Origin: Pseudomonas monteilii NBRC 103158 = DSM 14164 | GTDB taxonomy: Bacteria; Pseudomonadota; Gammaproteobacteria; Pseudomonadales; Pseudomonadaceae | Assembly: GCF_000730605.1 (NCBI RefSeq) | Contig: NZ_BBIS01000003.1 | Span: forward strand, 62,001-126,000 | Direction of reading: 5' to 3' | Length of the DNA: 64,000 nt | In this document: positions 37,205-46,279 of the stretch, one piece after another | Numbering within the stretch: position 1 is the first letter of the stretch | Layout of the letters: each line of letters starts with the position of its first letter | The notes under the pieces: generated by a model | The model's input: only the letters and a program-made list of their open reading frames with translations | Database searches by the model: none | Told to the model about the DNA's origin: nothing | Position numbers and translations under genes: made by a program

Positions 37205-38815
37205 CTACTTCACCTTGGTGGTGGCGAAGTTATTTTTGGTCAGAGGGCTGATCACGTAGCCCTCCACGTTGTCACGCATGGCCACGAACACCTTGGGGTG
37301 GGCCATGCTGATCCAGGGTTGGTCGTCATCGTACACCTTCAATGCCTCGCTATAGAGCCTTGCACGTTCGTCGTCGTTGATCACTTCGCGGGCGCGGGTG
37401 ATCAGCTCCTGGAATTTCGGGTTGCACCAGCGGGCGTAGTTTTCGCCGTTCTTCGCCGCTTCGCAGCTCAGCAGCGGGGTGAGGAAGTTATCGGGGTCGC
37501 CGTTGTCGCCGGCCCAGCCGGTGGACACCAGGTCGGCTTCGCCCTTTTTGGCGCGGCGCAGCATTTCGGCCCACTCCATCACGCGGATATCCAGCTTCAG
37601 GCCGATCTGCTTCAGGTCAGCCTGCAGCATTTCGGCGGAGAGCCGCGGGTTAGGATTGGTCATGCCGCCGCCGTTGCGGGTGAACAGCGTGATCACCGTG
37701 CCCTGCGGCACGCCAGCTTCCTTGAGCAGCGCGCGCGCCTTGTCGAGGTCACGTGGCGGGTTCTGGTTACGGGTGTTGTAACCGATCATGGTCGGTGGAT
37801 AAGGGTTCACGCCGACCAGCGCATTGCCTTTGCCAAAAAGCTGGTCAACGTGGGCCTGGCGGTCGAAGGCCATGTCGATGGCTTTGCGCACGCGCACATC
37901 GCTGAGGTATTTGTGCTCGGTATTCATGGCGATGTAGCCGGTGACCAGCGCTTCGGTCTCGGCCACCTTGAGCCTGGGGGCGGCCTTGATCGCCGGTACG
38001 TCTTCCGGCTTGGGGTACAGCGCGATCTGGCACTCGTTGGCGCGCAACTTCTGCAGGCGCACGTTGCTGTCGGTCGCGATGGCGAACACCAGGGCATCGG
38101 CCGGCGGTTTGCCCCCGAAGTAGTCCGGGTTGGGCTTGAAGCGGACCTGGGCGTCCTTGTTGTAGCGCTGGAAGATGAACGGGCCGGTGCCGATCGGCTT
38201 GCTGTTCAGCTCGGCGGTTTTACCGGCCTTGAGCAATTGGTCGCCGTATTCGGCGGAATAGATCGACGTGAAGCCCATGGCCATGTCGCGCAGGAACGGT
38301 GCTTCGGCCCGGGTGAGGGTGATCACCACGGTGTGGTCGTCAGTCTTGTCCACCGACTTGAGCAGGCTCTTGAAGGCCATGCTTTCGAAATACGGGTAAC
38401 CGACACTGGTCTTGTCATGCCAAGGGTGCGCAGGGTCGAGCTGACGGCGCAGGCTCCATAGCACATCGTCGGCGTTGAACGTGCGCGTGGGGGTGAAGTA
38501 GTCGGTGCTGTGGAATTTGACGCCCTGACGCAAATGGAAGGTGTAGGTCAGGCCGTCTGGGGAAATGTCCCAGCGTTCGGCCAGCGCTGGCTCGATGTCG
38601 GTGGTACCTGGCTTGAAGTCGACCAGGCGATTGAACAGCGTTTCGGCGGTGGCATCGAACGTGACGCCGGTGGTGTACTGCACAACGTCGAACCCTTCCG
38701 GGCTGGCCTCGGTACACACCACCAGCGGTTTGGCCGCTAGCTGCGTGGCGCTGCTCAGCACCAGCGCGGCCAGGGCAAGGCGTAACGGTATCGATTTGAT
38801 GAAAGCGCTCTGCAT
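37205..38815 (-). CDS. dppA: Dipeptide-binding periplasmic protein, paralogue next to dppBCDF
   Basis: A 536-residue SBP family 5 protein. The signal peptide ends near ATQLAA-KP, and the mature start LVVCTEASPEGFDVVQYTTGVT is the hallmark of DppA-type proteins. The conserved disulfide pair includes the Cys at CTEASP. This is the copy adjacent to the permease genes, equal in position to PA4502 of P. aeruginosa. Two further copies lie upstream beyond the porin gene. Confidence 0.92.
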   Translation of the reverse strand: MQSAFIKSIPLRLALAALVLSSATQLAAKPLVVCTEASPEGFDVVQYTTGVTFDATAETLFNRLVDFKPGTTDIEPALAERWDISPDGLTYTFHLRQGVKFHSTDYFTPTRTFNADDVLWSLRRQLDPAHPWHDKTSVGYPYFESMAFKSLLKSVDKTDDHTVVITLTRAEAPFLRDMAMGFTSIYSAEYGDQLLKAGKTAELNSKPIGTGPFIFQRYNKDAQVRFKPNPDYFGGKPPADALVFAIATDSNVRLQKLRANECQIALYPKPEDVPAIKAAPRLKVAETEALVTGYIAMNTEHKYLSDVRVRKAIDMAFDRQAHVDQLFGKGNALVGVNPYPPTMIGYNTRNQNPPRDLDKARALLKEAGVPQGTVITLFTRNGGGMTNPNPRLSAEMLQADLKQIGLKLDIRVMEWAEMLRRAKKGEADLVSTGWAGDNGDPDNFLTPLLSCEAAKNGENYARWCNPKFQELITRAREVINDDERARLYSEALKVYDDDQPWISMAHPKVFVAMRDNVEGYVISPLTKNNFATTKVK

Positions 38816-38855
38816 GGGTCACGGACTCCCGGCTTGCATTGATTCCAGCGTAGCT

Positions 38856-38885
38856 GCCACGGCCCGCAGCGAAACGGGCCGTGGC
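38856..38885 (-). other. GC-rich hairpin between the porin gene and the adjacent dppA
   Basis: GCCACGGCCCG and CGGGCCGTGGC form an 11-bp perfect stem with an eight-base loop in the 78-base gap. Without a T run it is more likely a partial terminator or RNA-stability element that lets the porin message accumulate over the transporter message. Confidence 0.55.
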
Positions 38886-38893
38886 GCCAGCGG

Positions 38894-40288
38894 TCAGAGA
38901 ATGTTGAATGGAATGGTGGTCACCACCCGGAACTCGTCGAGGCTGCCGTCACCTTGTGCCTTGCTGGCGCGGTGCGCGGTATAGGTGGCGCGGATGCTGG
39001 TGTCTTTCAGCGGCCCGCTTTGCACCGCATAGCTGGTGCCGATGCCCCACTCGTAGTGGTTTTCGCCGTCCAGGCCATTCACGTCGTAGGCCGTGCCACG
39101 GTAATGGGTGCCGTCGATATCCCAGCCACGGGCGTTGTAGAGGTTGAACTTCAGGCCCGGCACGCCATAGGGCGCCATGTTCAGTACGTAGGAGATCTTC
39201 AGCGATTTTTCGTTGGGGCCGTTGAAGTCCGACAGCAGCGAGTTGGCCAGGTAGATGCCGTTGGTCTCGTGCAGGTAGTCGAAGTACTCGTTGCCGTTGA
39301 CCTGCTGCCAGGAGGCACCGAGGGTGTGGGCCTGATGGGTCAGGTCGAGCGACAGGCTGTAGACGTCGTTGTCGATCTTGCCCATTTTCTGGCTGCCGGC
39401 GTCTACGGTCTTGTAGTAGTTCAGGCCGGTGCTCAGGCTGAGTACCGCGCTGTCGCCCAGCATGTGGTTGGCGCCGAAGTAGTACTGGTTCCAGAAGTCG
39501 TCGACCTTGGTGGCGTACAGGCTGGTGCTCAGGCTCTTGAACGGCTGGTAGTTGATGCCGGCGGTACTGGCGCGGTCGGTTTCTACGCCGGTGGCGCTGT
39601 ATTCGCTGCGGAATTTGCTGAGGCTTTGCTCGGTACGCGGCGAGACGCGGTCGAAGGTGCCCGCGTCGAAGCTGAGGTTTTCGAACTCGGCGCTGTGCAG
39701 GAACGCACCCTGGAAACTCGACGGCAGGGCGCGGTTGCCGATGTAGGCGATCATCGGCGTGTCCACCGACTGACGGCCGAGGGTAAGGGTGGTGTTGGAC
39801 ACGCGCGCTTTGATATTGCCCAAGCCCAGCTTGCTCCACTGGCCGATGGGGTCGCCATCGCTGTGGGTGAGCGTGCGGTTGTTGGGGCCGGCGACGGCCT
39901 GGCGGCTCTGTTGCAGGGCGATGGCGTTATAGCCGGCGGCCTCGACGGCAAAGCCTACGGTGCCTTGGGTGAAGCCGGAGCTGTAGTTGAGGATGGTGCC
40001 CTGCAGCCAGTTTTCGCGGCTGTGGGTGGCGTGGCGGGTGCCGTCGCTTTTGTAGTAGCGCCACAGCGGGGCGCGGGCGGCGCGCTCGCGGGCGTACCAG
40101 TTGCGGGTGGTGCCGGACAGGCTCTGGCCGTCGATGAAGCCGCTGGCTTGTGCCTGCTCGCTGCTGGCTTTGAGGGTGAGTGGAATGTATTCCTGGCTTT
40201 GCGGGTCGGCCTGGGCCACGGTGGATAAGGCACTGATGGATAAAGCCAGTGCTGTCAAGGTGAATACTCTCAAGGTTGAAGCTCCCAT
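38894..40288 (-). CDS. opdP: OprD-family outer-membrane porin (OpdP-like)
   Basis: A 464-residue 18-strand porin with a signal peptide ending in STVAQA-DP. OprD features are GFIDGQSLSGTTRNWY near the mature start, the LPSSFQGAF segment and the C-terminal TTIPFNIL with final leucine. Its position inside a dipeptide transporter locus equals opdP (PA4501) of P. aeruginosa, which takes up glycine-glutamate. ATG 40288 has a weak ribosome site; a TTG five codons downstream with GGGAG eight bases before it could be the true start and still leaves a good signal peptide. Confidence 0.9.
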   Translation of the reverse strand: MGASTLRVFTLTALALSISALSTVAQADPQSQEYIPLTLKASSEQAQASGFIDGQSLSGTTRNWYARERAARAPLWRYYKSDGTRHATHSRENWLQGTILNYSSGFTQGTVGFAVEAAGYNAIALQQSRQAVAGPNNRTLTHSDGDPIGQWSKLGLGNIKARVSNTTLTLGRQSVDTPMIAYIGNRALPSSFQGAFLHSAEFENLSFDAGTFDRVSPRTEQSLSKFRSEYSATGVETDRASTAGINYQPFKSLSTSLYATKVDDFWNQYYFGANHMLGDSAVLSLSTGLNYYKTVDAGSQKMGKIDNDVYSLSLDLTHQAHTLGASWQQVNGNEYFDYLHETNGIYLANSLLSDFNGPNEKSLKISYVLNMAPYGVPGLKFNLYNARGWDIDGTHYRGTAYDVNGLDGENHYEWGIGTSYAVQSGPLKDTSIRATYTAHRASKAQGDGSLDEFRVVTTIPFNIL

Positions 40289-40304
40289 TCTTTTCTAGTT
40301 ATTG

Positions 40305-40321
40305 CCGGCCTTGTGGGCCGG
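40305..40321 (-). other. Short hairpin upstream of the porin gene
   Basis: CCGGCC-TTGTG-GGCCGG is a 6-bp perfect stem 16 bases before the porin start. It follows the middle binding-protein gene and may attenuate read-through. Confidence 0.45.
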
Positions 40322-40404
40322 ATGGTTGTTGCGGTGTTGCCAGGGTTGCCGCGGGATCACCGGGCTAAATCGGGGGCGTTGTGTTGGCCGGTACTGGCTA
40401 ACGC

Positions 40405-41997
40405 TTAATCAACACTCACACCGGAAAAATCATTGCGCCCAAACGGGCTGACCTTGAACTGGGAAACCTTGACGCTGAGCGGTTGGTTAACCGTGGAATG
40501 CGCAACAGGGGTAATCGGCACCTGTTGCTTCAACCGCTGCTGGGCCTGCTGGTACAGGGCGGTGCGCTGGGTGCGGTCGGTAACCTGCTTAGCTTGCTTG
40601 ACCAGGCTGTCGTACTGCGGGTCGCACCACAGCGAGTAGTTGTTGCTGCCGATGGCATCGCAGCTGTAGAGGGTGCCCAGCCAGTTGTCCGGGTCGCCGT
40701 TGTCACCGGTCCAGCCGATCAGGGCGATGTCGTGCTCGCCGCTTTTCATGCGCTTGATATACTCGCCCCATTCATAGCTGACGATGCGCACCTTGAAGCC
40801 GAGCTTGCTCCAGTCGGCCTGGAGCATTTCAGCCATCAGCTTGGCGTTAGGGTTGTACGGGCGCTGTACGGGCATGGCCCACAGGGTTATCTCGGTGCCA
40901 GGCTTGACCCCTGCCTGCTGGAGCAGCTGTTTGGCCTTTTCCGGGTCGTAGGGTGCGTCCTTGAGGCTTTCGTCATAGGACCACTGGGTGGGCGGCATGG
41001 CGTTGACCGCCTGTTGGCCGGAGTCCTGATACACCGCCTGGATGATGGCTGTCTTATTCACCGCCATGTCCATCGCCTGGCGTACTTCCAGGCGGTCGAA
41101 TGGCGGGTGCTGGGTGTTGTAGGCGATGTAGCCGAGGTTGAAGCCCGGCTGCTGCAGCACCTGCAGCTTGTTGTCGGCCTTGAGTGCCGGCAGGTCGGCC
41201 GGGCGTGGGTGCAGGGTGACCTGGCATTCGTTGCGGCGCAGCTTCTGGATACGCACTGAGGGGTCGATGTTGATCGAGAACACCAGGTTGTCGATCTTCA
41301 CTTCATTCGGTGCCCAGTAATCCTTGTTGCCCTTGTAGCGGATCTGCGAATCCTTCTGGTAACGCTGGAACACGAACGGCCCGGTGCCGATGGGCTGCTG
41401 GTTGATGTCGCTGGGGCGACCGCTGGCCATCAGCTGGTTGGCGTATTCGGCAGAGAGGATGGAGGCGAAACTCATGGCCAGGTTCTGGATGAACGCGGCG
41501 TCGACTTCGTTGAGGGTGAACTTCACCGTGTGCTCGTCGAGTTTCTTCACCTTCGCGATGTTCTTGTCCAGGCCCATGCTGATGAAATAGGGAAATTCGG
41601 TGGGGTAGGCCTTGCGGAACGGATGGCCCTTGTCGAGCATGCGATTGAACGTGAACAGCACGTCGTCGGCGTTGAAGTCACGGCTCGGGGTAAAGGCCTT
41701 GTTGCTGTGGAACTTCACCCCTTCGCGCAGGTGGAAGGTGTACTGCAGGCCGTCGTCCGATACCTCCCAGTGCGTCGCCAGGGCAGGGTGTACGGCGGTG
41801 CCGCCGCGCTCGAACTCCACCAAGCGGTTGTAGATCGGTTCGGCGGCGTCGTTGTCGGTGGCGGTGGTGTACTGGGCGGTGTCGAAGCCGGCAGGGCTGC
41901 CTTCGGAGCAGAACACCAGGTTGTTGGCCAGCAGGGCCGGGGATTGGCTGAGCAGTCCGAGGGCTAGCAGGGTCGATAGGCAAGTAGCGTGGCGCAT
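40405..41997 (-). CDS. dppA: Dipeptide-binding periplasmic protein, middle paralogue
   Basis: A 530-residue SBP family 5 protein from ATG 41997; the signal peptide ends around SPALLA-NN. Mature start NNLVFCSEGSPAGFDTAQYTT. It is very close to the next copy at 42141-43766, with long shared stretches such as NADDVLFTFNRMLDK, HPFRKAYPTEFPYF and ALIGWTGDNGDPDNWLGTLYSCDAI. The pair looks like a tandem duplication. A start nine codons upstream is possible. Confidence 0.92.
   Translation of the reverse strand: MRHATCLSTLLALGLLSQSPALLANNLVFCSEGSPAGFDTAQYTTATDNDAAEPIYNRLVEFERGGTAVHPALATHWEVSDDGLQYTFHLREGVKFHSNKAFTPSRDFNADDVLFTFNRMLDKGHPFRKAYPTEFPYFISMGLDKNIAKVKKLDEHTVKFTLNEVDAAFIQNLAMSFASILSAEYANQLMASGRPSDINQQPIGTGPFVFQRYQKDSQIRYKGNKDYWAPNEVKIDNLVFSINIDPSVRIQKLRRNECQVTLHPRPADLPALKADNKLQVLQQPGFNLGYIAYNTQHPPFDRLEVRQAMDMAVNKTAIIQAVYQDSGQQAVNAMPPTQWSYDESLKDAPYDPEKAKQLLQQAGVKPGTEITLWAMPVQRPYNPNAKLMAEMLQADWSKLGFKVRIVSYEWGEYIKRMKSGEHDIALIGWTGDNGDPDNWLGTLYSCDAIGSNNYSLWCDPQYDSLVKQAKQVTDRTQRTALYQQAQQRLKQQVPITPVAHSTVNQPLSVKVSQFKVSPFGRNDFSGVSVD
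41457..41546. repeat. 90-bp segment nearly identical to 43220-43309
   Basis: This part of the middle binding-protein gene matches the upstream copy over 90 bases with a single mismatch, far above the identity of the rest of the two genes. It encodes the same protein stretch near HTVKFTLNEVDAAF. It points to recent duplication or gene conversion. Confidence 0.75.
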
Positions 41998-42107
41998 GGC
42001 GAGTCCTTTTTCATCTGTTTGCACCGCCTCGGGGTACGAATGACGGCAACAGTTCGCCTACCCCGCGGCGGGTAGCCGCAGGACGACATAAAGAGGTGAT
42101 GGGGGAA

Positions 42108-42131
42108 GGCACCCGCTATTGCGCGGGTGCC
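42108..42131 (-). terminator. Hairpin after the upstream binding-protein gene
   Basis: GGCACCCGC and GCGGGTGCC (9-bp perfect stem, six-base loop) lie just past the stop of the 42141-43766 gene, followed on the minus strand by TTCCCCC. It may reduce read-through into the middle paralogue. Confidence 0.55.
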
Positions 42132-42140
42132 GCAGTTACC

Positions 42141-43766
42141 CTATTTGTCCACGCTGACGCCATAGAAGGAGTTCAGCGCAAACGGGCTGATCTTGAAGTC
42201 CTTCACCTTGGCGCTCATGGGCTGGTACACGGTGGAGTGGGCGATCGGGGTGATCGGTACCTGCTCCTTGAGTATGTGCTGTGCTTTCTGGTACAGCTCG
42301 GTGCGCTTGGCCTGGTCGGAGGTGGCCTTGGCCTGCTTGATCAGGTCGTCGTAGGGCTTGAAGCACCATTTGGAGAAGTTGTTGCCTTCGACCGCATCGC
42401 AGCCGTAAAGGGTGCCCAGCCAGTTGTCCGGGTCGCCGTTGTCGCCGCTCCAGCCAATCAGCATCGCGCCCTGTTCGCCGCCTTTGGAGCGTTTGATGTA
42501 CTCGCCCCATTCGTAGCTGACGATTTTTGCCTTGATGCCGATCTTGGACCAGTCCGATTGCAACATCTCGGCCATCAGCTTGGCATTGGGGTTGTACGGG
42601 CGTTGCACGGGCATGGCCCACAGGGTGATTTCGGTGCCTTCCTTGATGCCGGCTTCCTTGAGCAGTTGCTTGGCCTTTTCGGGGTCGTATGGCGCATCCT
42701 TGATGCTGTCGTCATACGACCACTGGGTCGGCGGCATGGCGTTGACGGCCAACTGGCCGGCGCCCTGATAGACCGATTCGATGATCTTCTTCTTGTCCAC
42801 CGCCATGTCCAGCGCCTGGCGCACTTTCAGCTGGGCCATCGGGTTGGCCTCATTACTGCCCTTGATCTTGTCCATCACGTTGTAGGCGATGTAGCCGAGG
42901 TTGAAGCCGGCCTGCTGTGGCATTTGCAGGTTCTTGTCGGCCTTTAGCGGCTCGATGTCGGCCGGGCGGGGGAACAGGGTGACCTGGCACTCGTTCTTCT
43001 TCAGCTTCTGCATGCGCACCGAGGCGTCGGTGGTGATGGCGAAGATCAGGTTGTCGATCTTCACATCATCGGGCTGCCAGTAGTCCTTGTTGCCCTTGAA
43101 GCGGACCTGCGCGTCTTTCTGATACTTGCTGAACACGAACGGGCCGGTACCGATCGGCTTCTGGTTGATGTCGGCCGCCTTGCCGTTTTTCAGCAACTGG
43201 TCAGCGTATTCGGCGGACTGGATGGAGGCGAAACTCATGGCCAGGTTCTGGATGAACGCGGCGTCGACTTCATTGAGGGTGAACTTCACCGTGTGCTCGT
43301 CGAGTTTCTCCACCTTGGCGATGTTCTTGTCCATGCCCATGTCGGTGAAGTACGGGAACTCGGTGGGGTAGGCCTTGCGGAACGGGTGGTCCTTGTCGAG
43401 CATGCGGTTGAAGGTGAACAGCACGTCGTCGGCGTTGAAGGGGCGGGAGGGCTTGAAGTAGTCGGTGGTGTGGAACTTGACGCCTTCACGCAGGTGGAAG
43501 GTGTAGGTCTTGCCGTCGTCGGACACTTCCCATTTGGTCGCCAGGCCCGGGATGACTGCTGTACCGCCGCGTTCGAACTGGGTCAGGCGGTTGAACACGG
43601 TCTCGGCCGAGGCGTCGAAGTCGGTCCCGGTGGTGTACTGCCCCGGGTCGAAACCGGCCGGGCTGCCTTCGGAGCAGAACACCAGGTTGGACGCGGCAAG
43701 CGCCGACGGTGCGCCGGTGAGCAAGCCTGCACCCAGCAGGAACGGAATGACTGCGTGTTTGAGCAT
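42141..43766 (-). CDS. dppA: Dipeptide-binding periplasmic protein, first paralogue
   Basis: A 541-residue SBP family 5 protein; the signal peptide ends near APSALA-AS, then SNLVFCSEGSPAGFDPGQYTTGTDFDAS. It is the first gene of the minus-strand dipeptide locus (three binding proteins, porin, dppBCDF), as in the dppA1-A5/opdP region of P. aeruginosa. Several binding proteins feeding one permease allow different peptides to be taken up. Gene symbol is by family; which of the P. aeruginosa DppA numbers it corresponds to cannot be settled here. Confidence 0.92.
   Translation of the reverse strand: MLKHAVIPFLLGAGLLTGAPSALAASNLVFCSEGSPAGFDPGQYTTGTDFDASAETVFNRLTQFERGGTAVIPGLATKWEVSDDGKTYTFHLREGVKFHTTDYFKPSRPFNADDVLFTFNRMLDKDHPFRKAYPTEFPYFTDMGMDKNIAKVEKLDEHTVKFTLNEVDAAFIQNLAMSFASIQSAEYADQLLKNGKAADINQKPIGTGPFVFSKYQKDAQVRFKGNKDYWQPDDVKIDNLIFAITTDASVRMQKLKKNECQVTLFPRPADIEPLKADKNLQMPQQAGFNLGYIAYNVMDKIKGSNEANPMAQLKVRQALDMAVDKKKIIESVYQGAGQLAVNAMPPTQWSYDDSIKDAPYDPEKAKQLLKEAGIKEGTEITLWAMPVQRPYNPNAKLMAEMLQSDWSKIGIKAKIVSYEWGEYIKRSKGGEQGAMLIGWSGDNGDPDNWLGTLYGCDAVEGNNFSKWCFKPYDDLIKQAKATSDQAKRTELYQKAQHILKEQVPITPIAHSTVYQPMSAKVKDFKISPFALNSFYGVSVDK
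43220..43309. repeat. 90-bp segment nearly identical to 41457-41546
   Basis: Second member of the near-identical pair described for the middle binding-protein gene; one mismatch in 90 bases. Confidence 0.75.
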
Positions 43767-44103
43767 GGTGGCCTCATTGTTGTCATTTTTCGGATGAGGT
43801 GGCCTCGTGAGCCGACCTGCGGATACTTATGCAGGGGATGTTCCCAATGCAACAGGTAGAAGGATAGTTGGCGCCAGAAAGGTGGTACGTTCGTACATGG
43901 ATGTCGCATCGGTATAACTTTCGACGAAGTTAAACGTTTGCGCAGGCAAAATGATGGCATTTTGCAGGATGTTTCGAGGCGGGATTAAATGTAGGAAGCA
44001 CCTTAGTGGTGCGTAGGAAATGTCTGAAATCGCAAAATTGAAGGTGGGCGCGGTCTTTGTGGGAGCGCCCCGGCAAGGCCGCTCCCACAGCGAGTTCGTA
44101 GCT
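43767..44103. other. 337-base intergenic region with dpp locus promoter
   Basis: Upstream of the dipeptide locus and downstream of the SIMPL gene. No coding frame is convincing. The stretch around 43900-43990 is AT-richer and should hold the dpp promoter. A TGCGCAGGCAAAATG...CATTTTGCA-like weak dyad occurs near 43940-43970. A single REP unit occurs near its end. Confidence 0.5.
44056..44092. repeat. REP-type palindrome near the SIMPL gene
   Basis: TTGTGGGAGCGCCCCGGCAA and GGCCGCTCCCACA form a stem of about 9 bp with a bulged middle. It sits about 12 bases after the SIMPL gene stop and resembles the other REP units. Confidence 0.65.
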
Positions 44104-44820
44104 TTACGGCATCTGCACTTCGATCAAGCCATCGGCATTCATGCTCACTTCACTGGTACCCGCCTCGATATCCGGCGCTGGCGCCGCCTCGTCCGCCCCC
44201 ATGGCCTTCATTGCCATCGGTGCGCTACGCAGGTACGGGCGCGGGTAGCCGCTGCTGTTGAGGTTCAGGCTGACCACTTTGTAGCCCTTGCCGCCCAGCG
44301 CCTCGGTGGCCAGTTGCGCACGCGCCTTGAAGGCATCGACTGCGTCCTTGAGCAGTGCATCCTCGCTGGCCTTGCGTGTGGCCGGGGCAATGGAGAAGTC
44401 CATGCCGCCCATTTTCAGTTCTTGCAGCAGGTCGGCGGTAAGCTGGGACAGGGCCGGGAAGTTGGCGCTTTCCAGGCGCAGCTCGGCGCGCTCGCGCCAG
44501 CCGGTGATCTTCTGGCCCTTGCTGTCATAGACCGGGTAGCTGTTGCGGCTGCCCTGGCTGATCTTCACGTCCTTGACCTGGCGCGACTGCTGCACGGCCT
44601 TGTTCATGGTTTCGGTGATCTGCTTGGCGAGCTTGCCCGGGTCGGTGTTCTGCGCTTCGCTGTACAGGGTCACGACCATCAGGTCACGCGCCACTTCCTT
44701 GCTGACTTCGGCACGCAGCGATACCTGGTTGTAACGCGGTTCATCGGCAGCCAGCACCGGCAGGCTGGCGAGCAGGCCGCAAGACAGGACAAGGGCGGCG
44801 CCGCGACGAGGGATTTGCAT
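44104..44820 (-). CDS. SIMPL-domain (DUF541) periplasmic protein
   Basis: A 238-residue exported protein with a signal peptide ending LPVLAA-DE. The mature part matches the SIMPL/DUF541 family, with YNQVSLRAEVSKEVARDLMVVTLYSEAQ at its start and GYKVVSLNLNSSGYPRP in the middle. E. coli YggE of this family affects oxidative stress and membrane function, but no reaction is known. It is divergent from roxS; nothing indicates co-regulation beyond position. Confidence 0.87.
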   Translation of the reverse strand: MQIPRRGAALVLSCGLLASLPVLAADEPRYNQVSLRAEVSKEVARDLMVVTLYSEAQNTDPGKLAKQITETMNKAVQQSRQVKDVKISQGSRNSYPVYDSKGQKITGWRERAELRLESANFPALSQLTADLLQELKMGGMDFSIAPATRKASEDALLKDAVDAFKARAQLATEALGGKGYKVVSLNLNSSGYPRPYLRSAPMAMKAMGADEAAPAPDIEAGTSEVSMNADGLIEVQMP

Positions 44821-44979
44821 GTGGTACTCCTTGGCAATAAAAGGCGTGGGGTCTGGTCATCCATTCCACGCATGGCCCATGTGACCGGCAACAGTGTAGT
44901 GGGTTCAAAAGTGCCATCATGAACCTGTGACAAAGTGTGGCGCTTTGCCGCATCGCTGCAGCGAGGCGCCCGGCTTCGG

Positions 44980-44985
44980 TATACT
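44980..44985 (+). promoter_or_regulatory. -10-like box upstream of roxS
   Basis: TATACT matches five of six consensus bases and lies 38 bases before the roxS start. No good -35 at the usual distance is visible, so activator dependence is possible. Confidence 0.4.
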
Positions 44986-45022
44986 CCAGCCGATTTTTCT
45001 GGAGCACTCATCAGGAGAGCTC

Positions 45023-46279
45023 ATGCTCGCCGCCGTACAACCGCTGTCTGCTACCCGCCAGAACCTCTGGCGCCTGACCGTCATTCGGGTCCTGGTCCTG
45101 GCTGCTCAGGCAGGCTCCGTGGGCGTTGCCTACTGGACCGAACTGCTGCCTTTACCTTGGCTGTCGCTGGCTGGCACCTTGGCCTTGTCCTCGCTGCTGT
45201 GCGCCTTCACGGCCCTGCGCCTGCGCCTGTCGCTGCCGGTCACCGAAATGGAATATGCCCTGCAGCTGGCCTGCGACCTGCTGATCCACAGTGCCTTGCT
45301 GTATTACTCCGGTGGCTCGACCAACCCGTTCGTGTCGTATTACCTGGTACCGCTGGCGATTGCTGCGGTGACCTTGCCGTGGCTGTATTCGCTGATTCTT
45401 TCGGGCATTGCCCTGACGGCCTACAGCCTGCTGCTGGTACAGTTCTACCCGCTCGAAGGCCTGCCGATGGCGCGGGACAAGATGCAGGTGTACGGCATGT
45501 GGCTCAGTATTGCCCTGGCCGCAGCGGTGATCACCTTCTTTGCTGCGCGCATGGCCGAAGAGCTGCGCCGCCAGGAGCAACTGCGTTCCGAGCGCAGGGA
45601 AGAAAGCCTGCGAGACGAGCAGCTACTGGCCGTGGCCACCCAGGCCGCTGGCGCCGCCCATGAACTGGGCACGCCGTTGGCGACCATGAGCGTGCTACTG
45701 AATGAAATGCGCCAAGACCACGCCGACCCGTTGCTGCAAGAAGACCTGCAGATCCTTCAGGACCAGGTAAAACTGTGTAAAGAGACTTTGCAGCAGCTGG
45801 TGCGCGCCGCCGAAGCCAACCGCCGCCTGGCGATCGTGGAGCAGGACGTGACTGCCTGGCTGGACGAGGCGCTGAACCGCTGGCACCTGATGCGCCCGGA
45901 AGCCAGTTACCGCTTCCAGCGCCTGCGCGACGGCAAAGTGCCGCGCCTGACGCCGCCACCGGACCTGACCCAGGCGTTGCTGAACCTGTTGAACAATGCC
46001 GCCGATGCCTGCCCCGATGACCTGGAAGTGCGCCTGGACTGGGATGCCCACGACATCGTCATCAGCATCCGCGACCACGGCCCGGGCGTGCCGCCGGCCA
46101 TTGCCGAAGCCATCGGCAAACCCTTCATTACCACCAAGGGCAAAGGCTTCGGCCTTGGCCTGTTCTTGAGCAAGGCCAGCGTGACCCGTGCGGGCGGTTC
46201 GGTGAAACTCTATAGTCATGAACAGGGTGGCACCCTGACCGAACTGCGCCTGCCCTATGGCAAGCGAGGAGATGAATGA
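45023..46279 (+). CDS. roxS: RoxS, RegB/PrrB-type redox-sensing histidine kinase
   Basis: A 418-residue membrane kinase starting at ATG 45023 (AGGAGAGC upstream). Six helices fill about 20-185. The quinone-binding heptad GGSTNPF is at 97-103. The phosphoacceptor is His213 in AAHELGTPLATM, followed by Cys252 in KLCKETL, at the place of the redox-active cysteine of RegB. The ATPase N-box LLNLLNNAADA and G-boxes DHGPGVP and GKGFGLGLFL follow. It probably senses the respiratory redox state and controls terminal oxidase genes through RoxR, whose gene overlaps its stop codon by one base. Confidence 0.93.
   Translation: MLAAVQPLSATRQNLWRLTVIRVLVLAAQAGSVGVAYWTELLPLPWLSLAGTLALSSLLCAFTALRLRLSLPVTEMEYALQLACDLLIHSALLYYSGGSTNPFVSYYLVPLAIAAVTLPWLYSLILSGIALTAYSLLLVQFYPLEGLPMARDKMQVYGMWLSIALAAAVITFFAARMAEELRRQEQLRSERREESLRDEQLLAVATQAAGAAHELGTPLATMSVLLNEMRQDHADPLLQEDLQILQDQVKLCKETLQQLVRAAEANRRLAIVEQDVTAWLDEALNRWHLMRPEASYRFQRLRDGKVPRLTPPPDLTQALLNLLNNAADACPDDLEVRLDWDAHDIVISIRDHGPGVPPAIAEAIGKPFITTKGKGFGLGLFLSKASVTRAGGSVKLYSHEQGGTLTELRLPYGKRGDE

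Noticed and set aside
44056..44092. Small RNA or riboswitch in the dpp upstream region
   Set aside because: The palindrome matches the REP family, and no conserved riboswitch core could be recognised.
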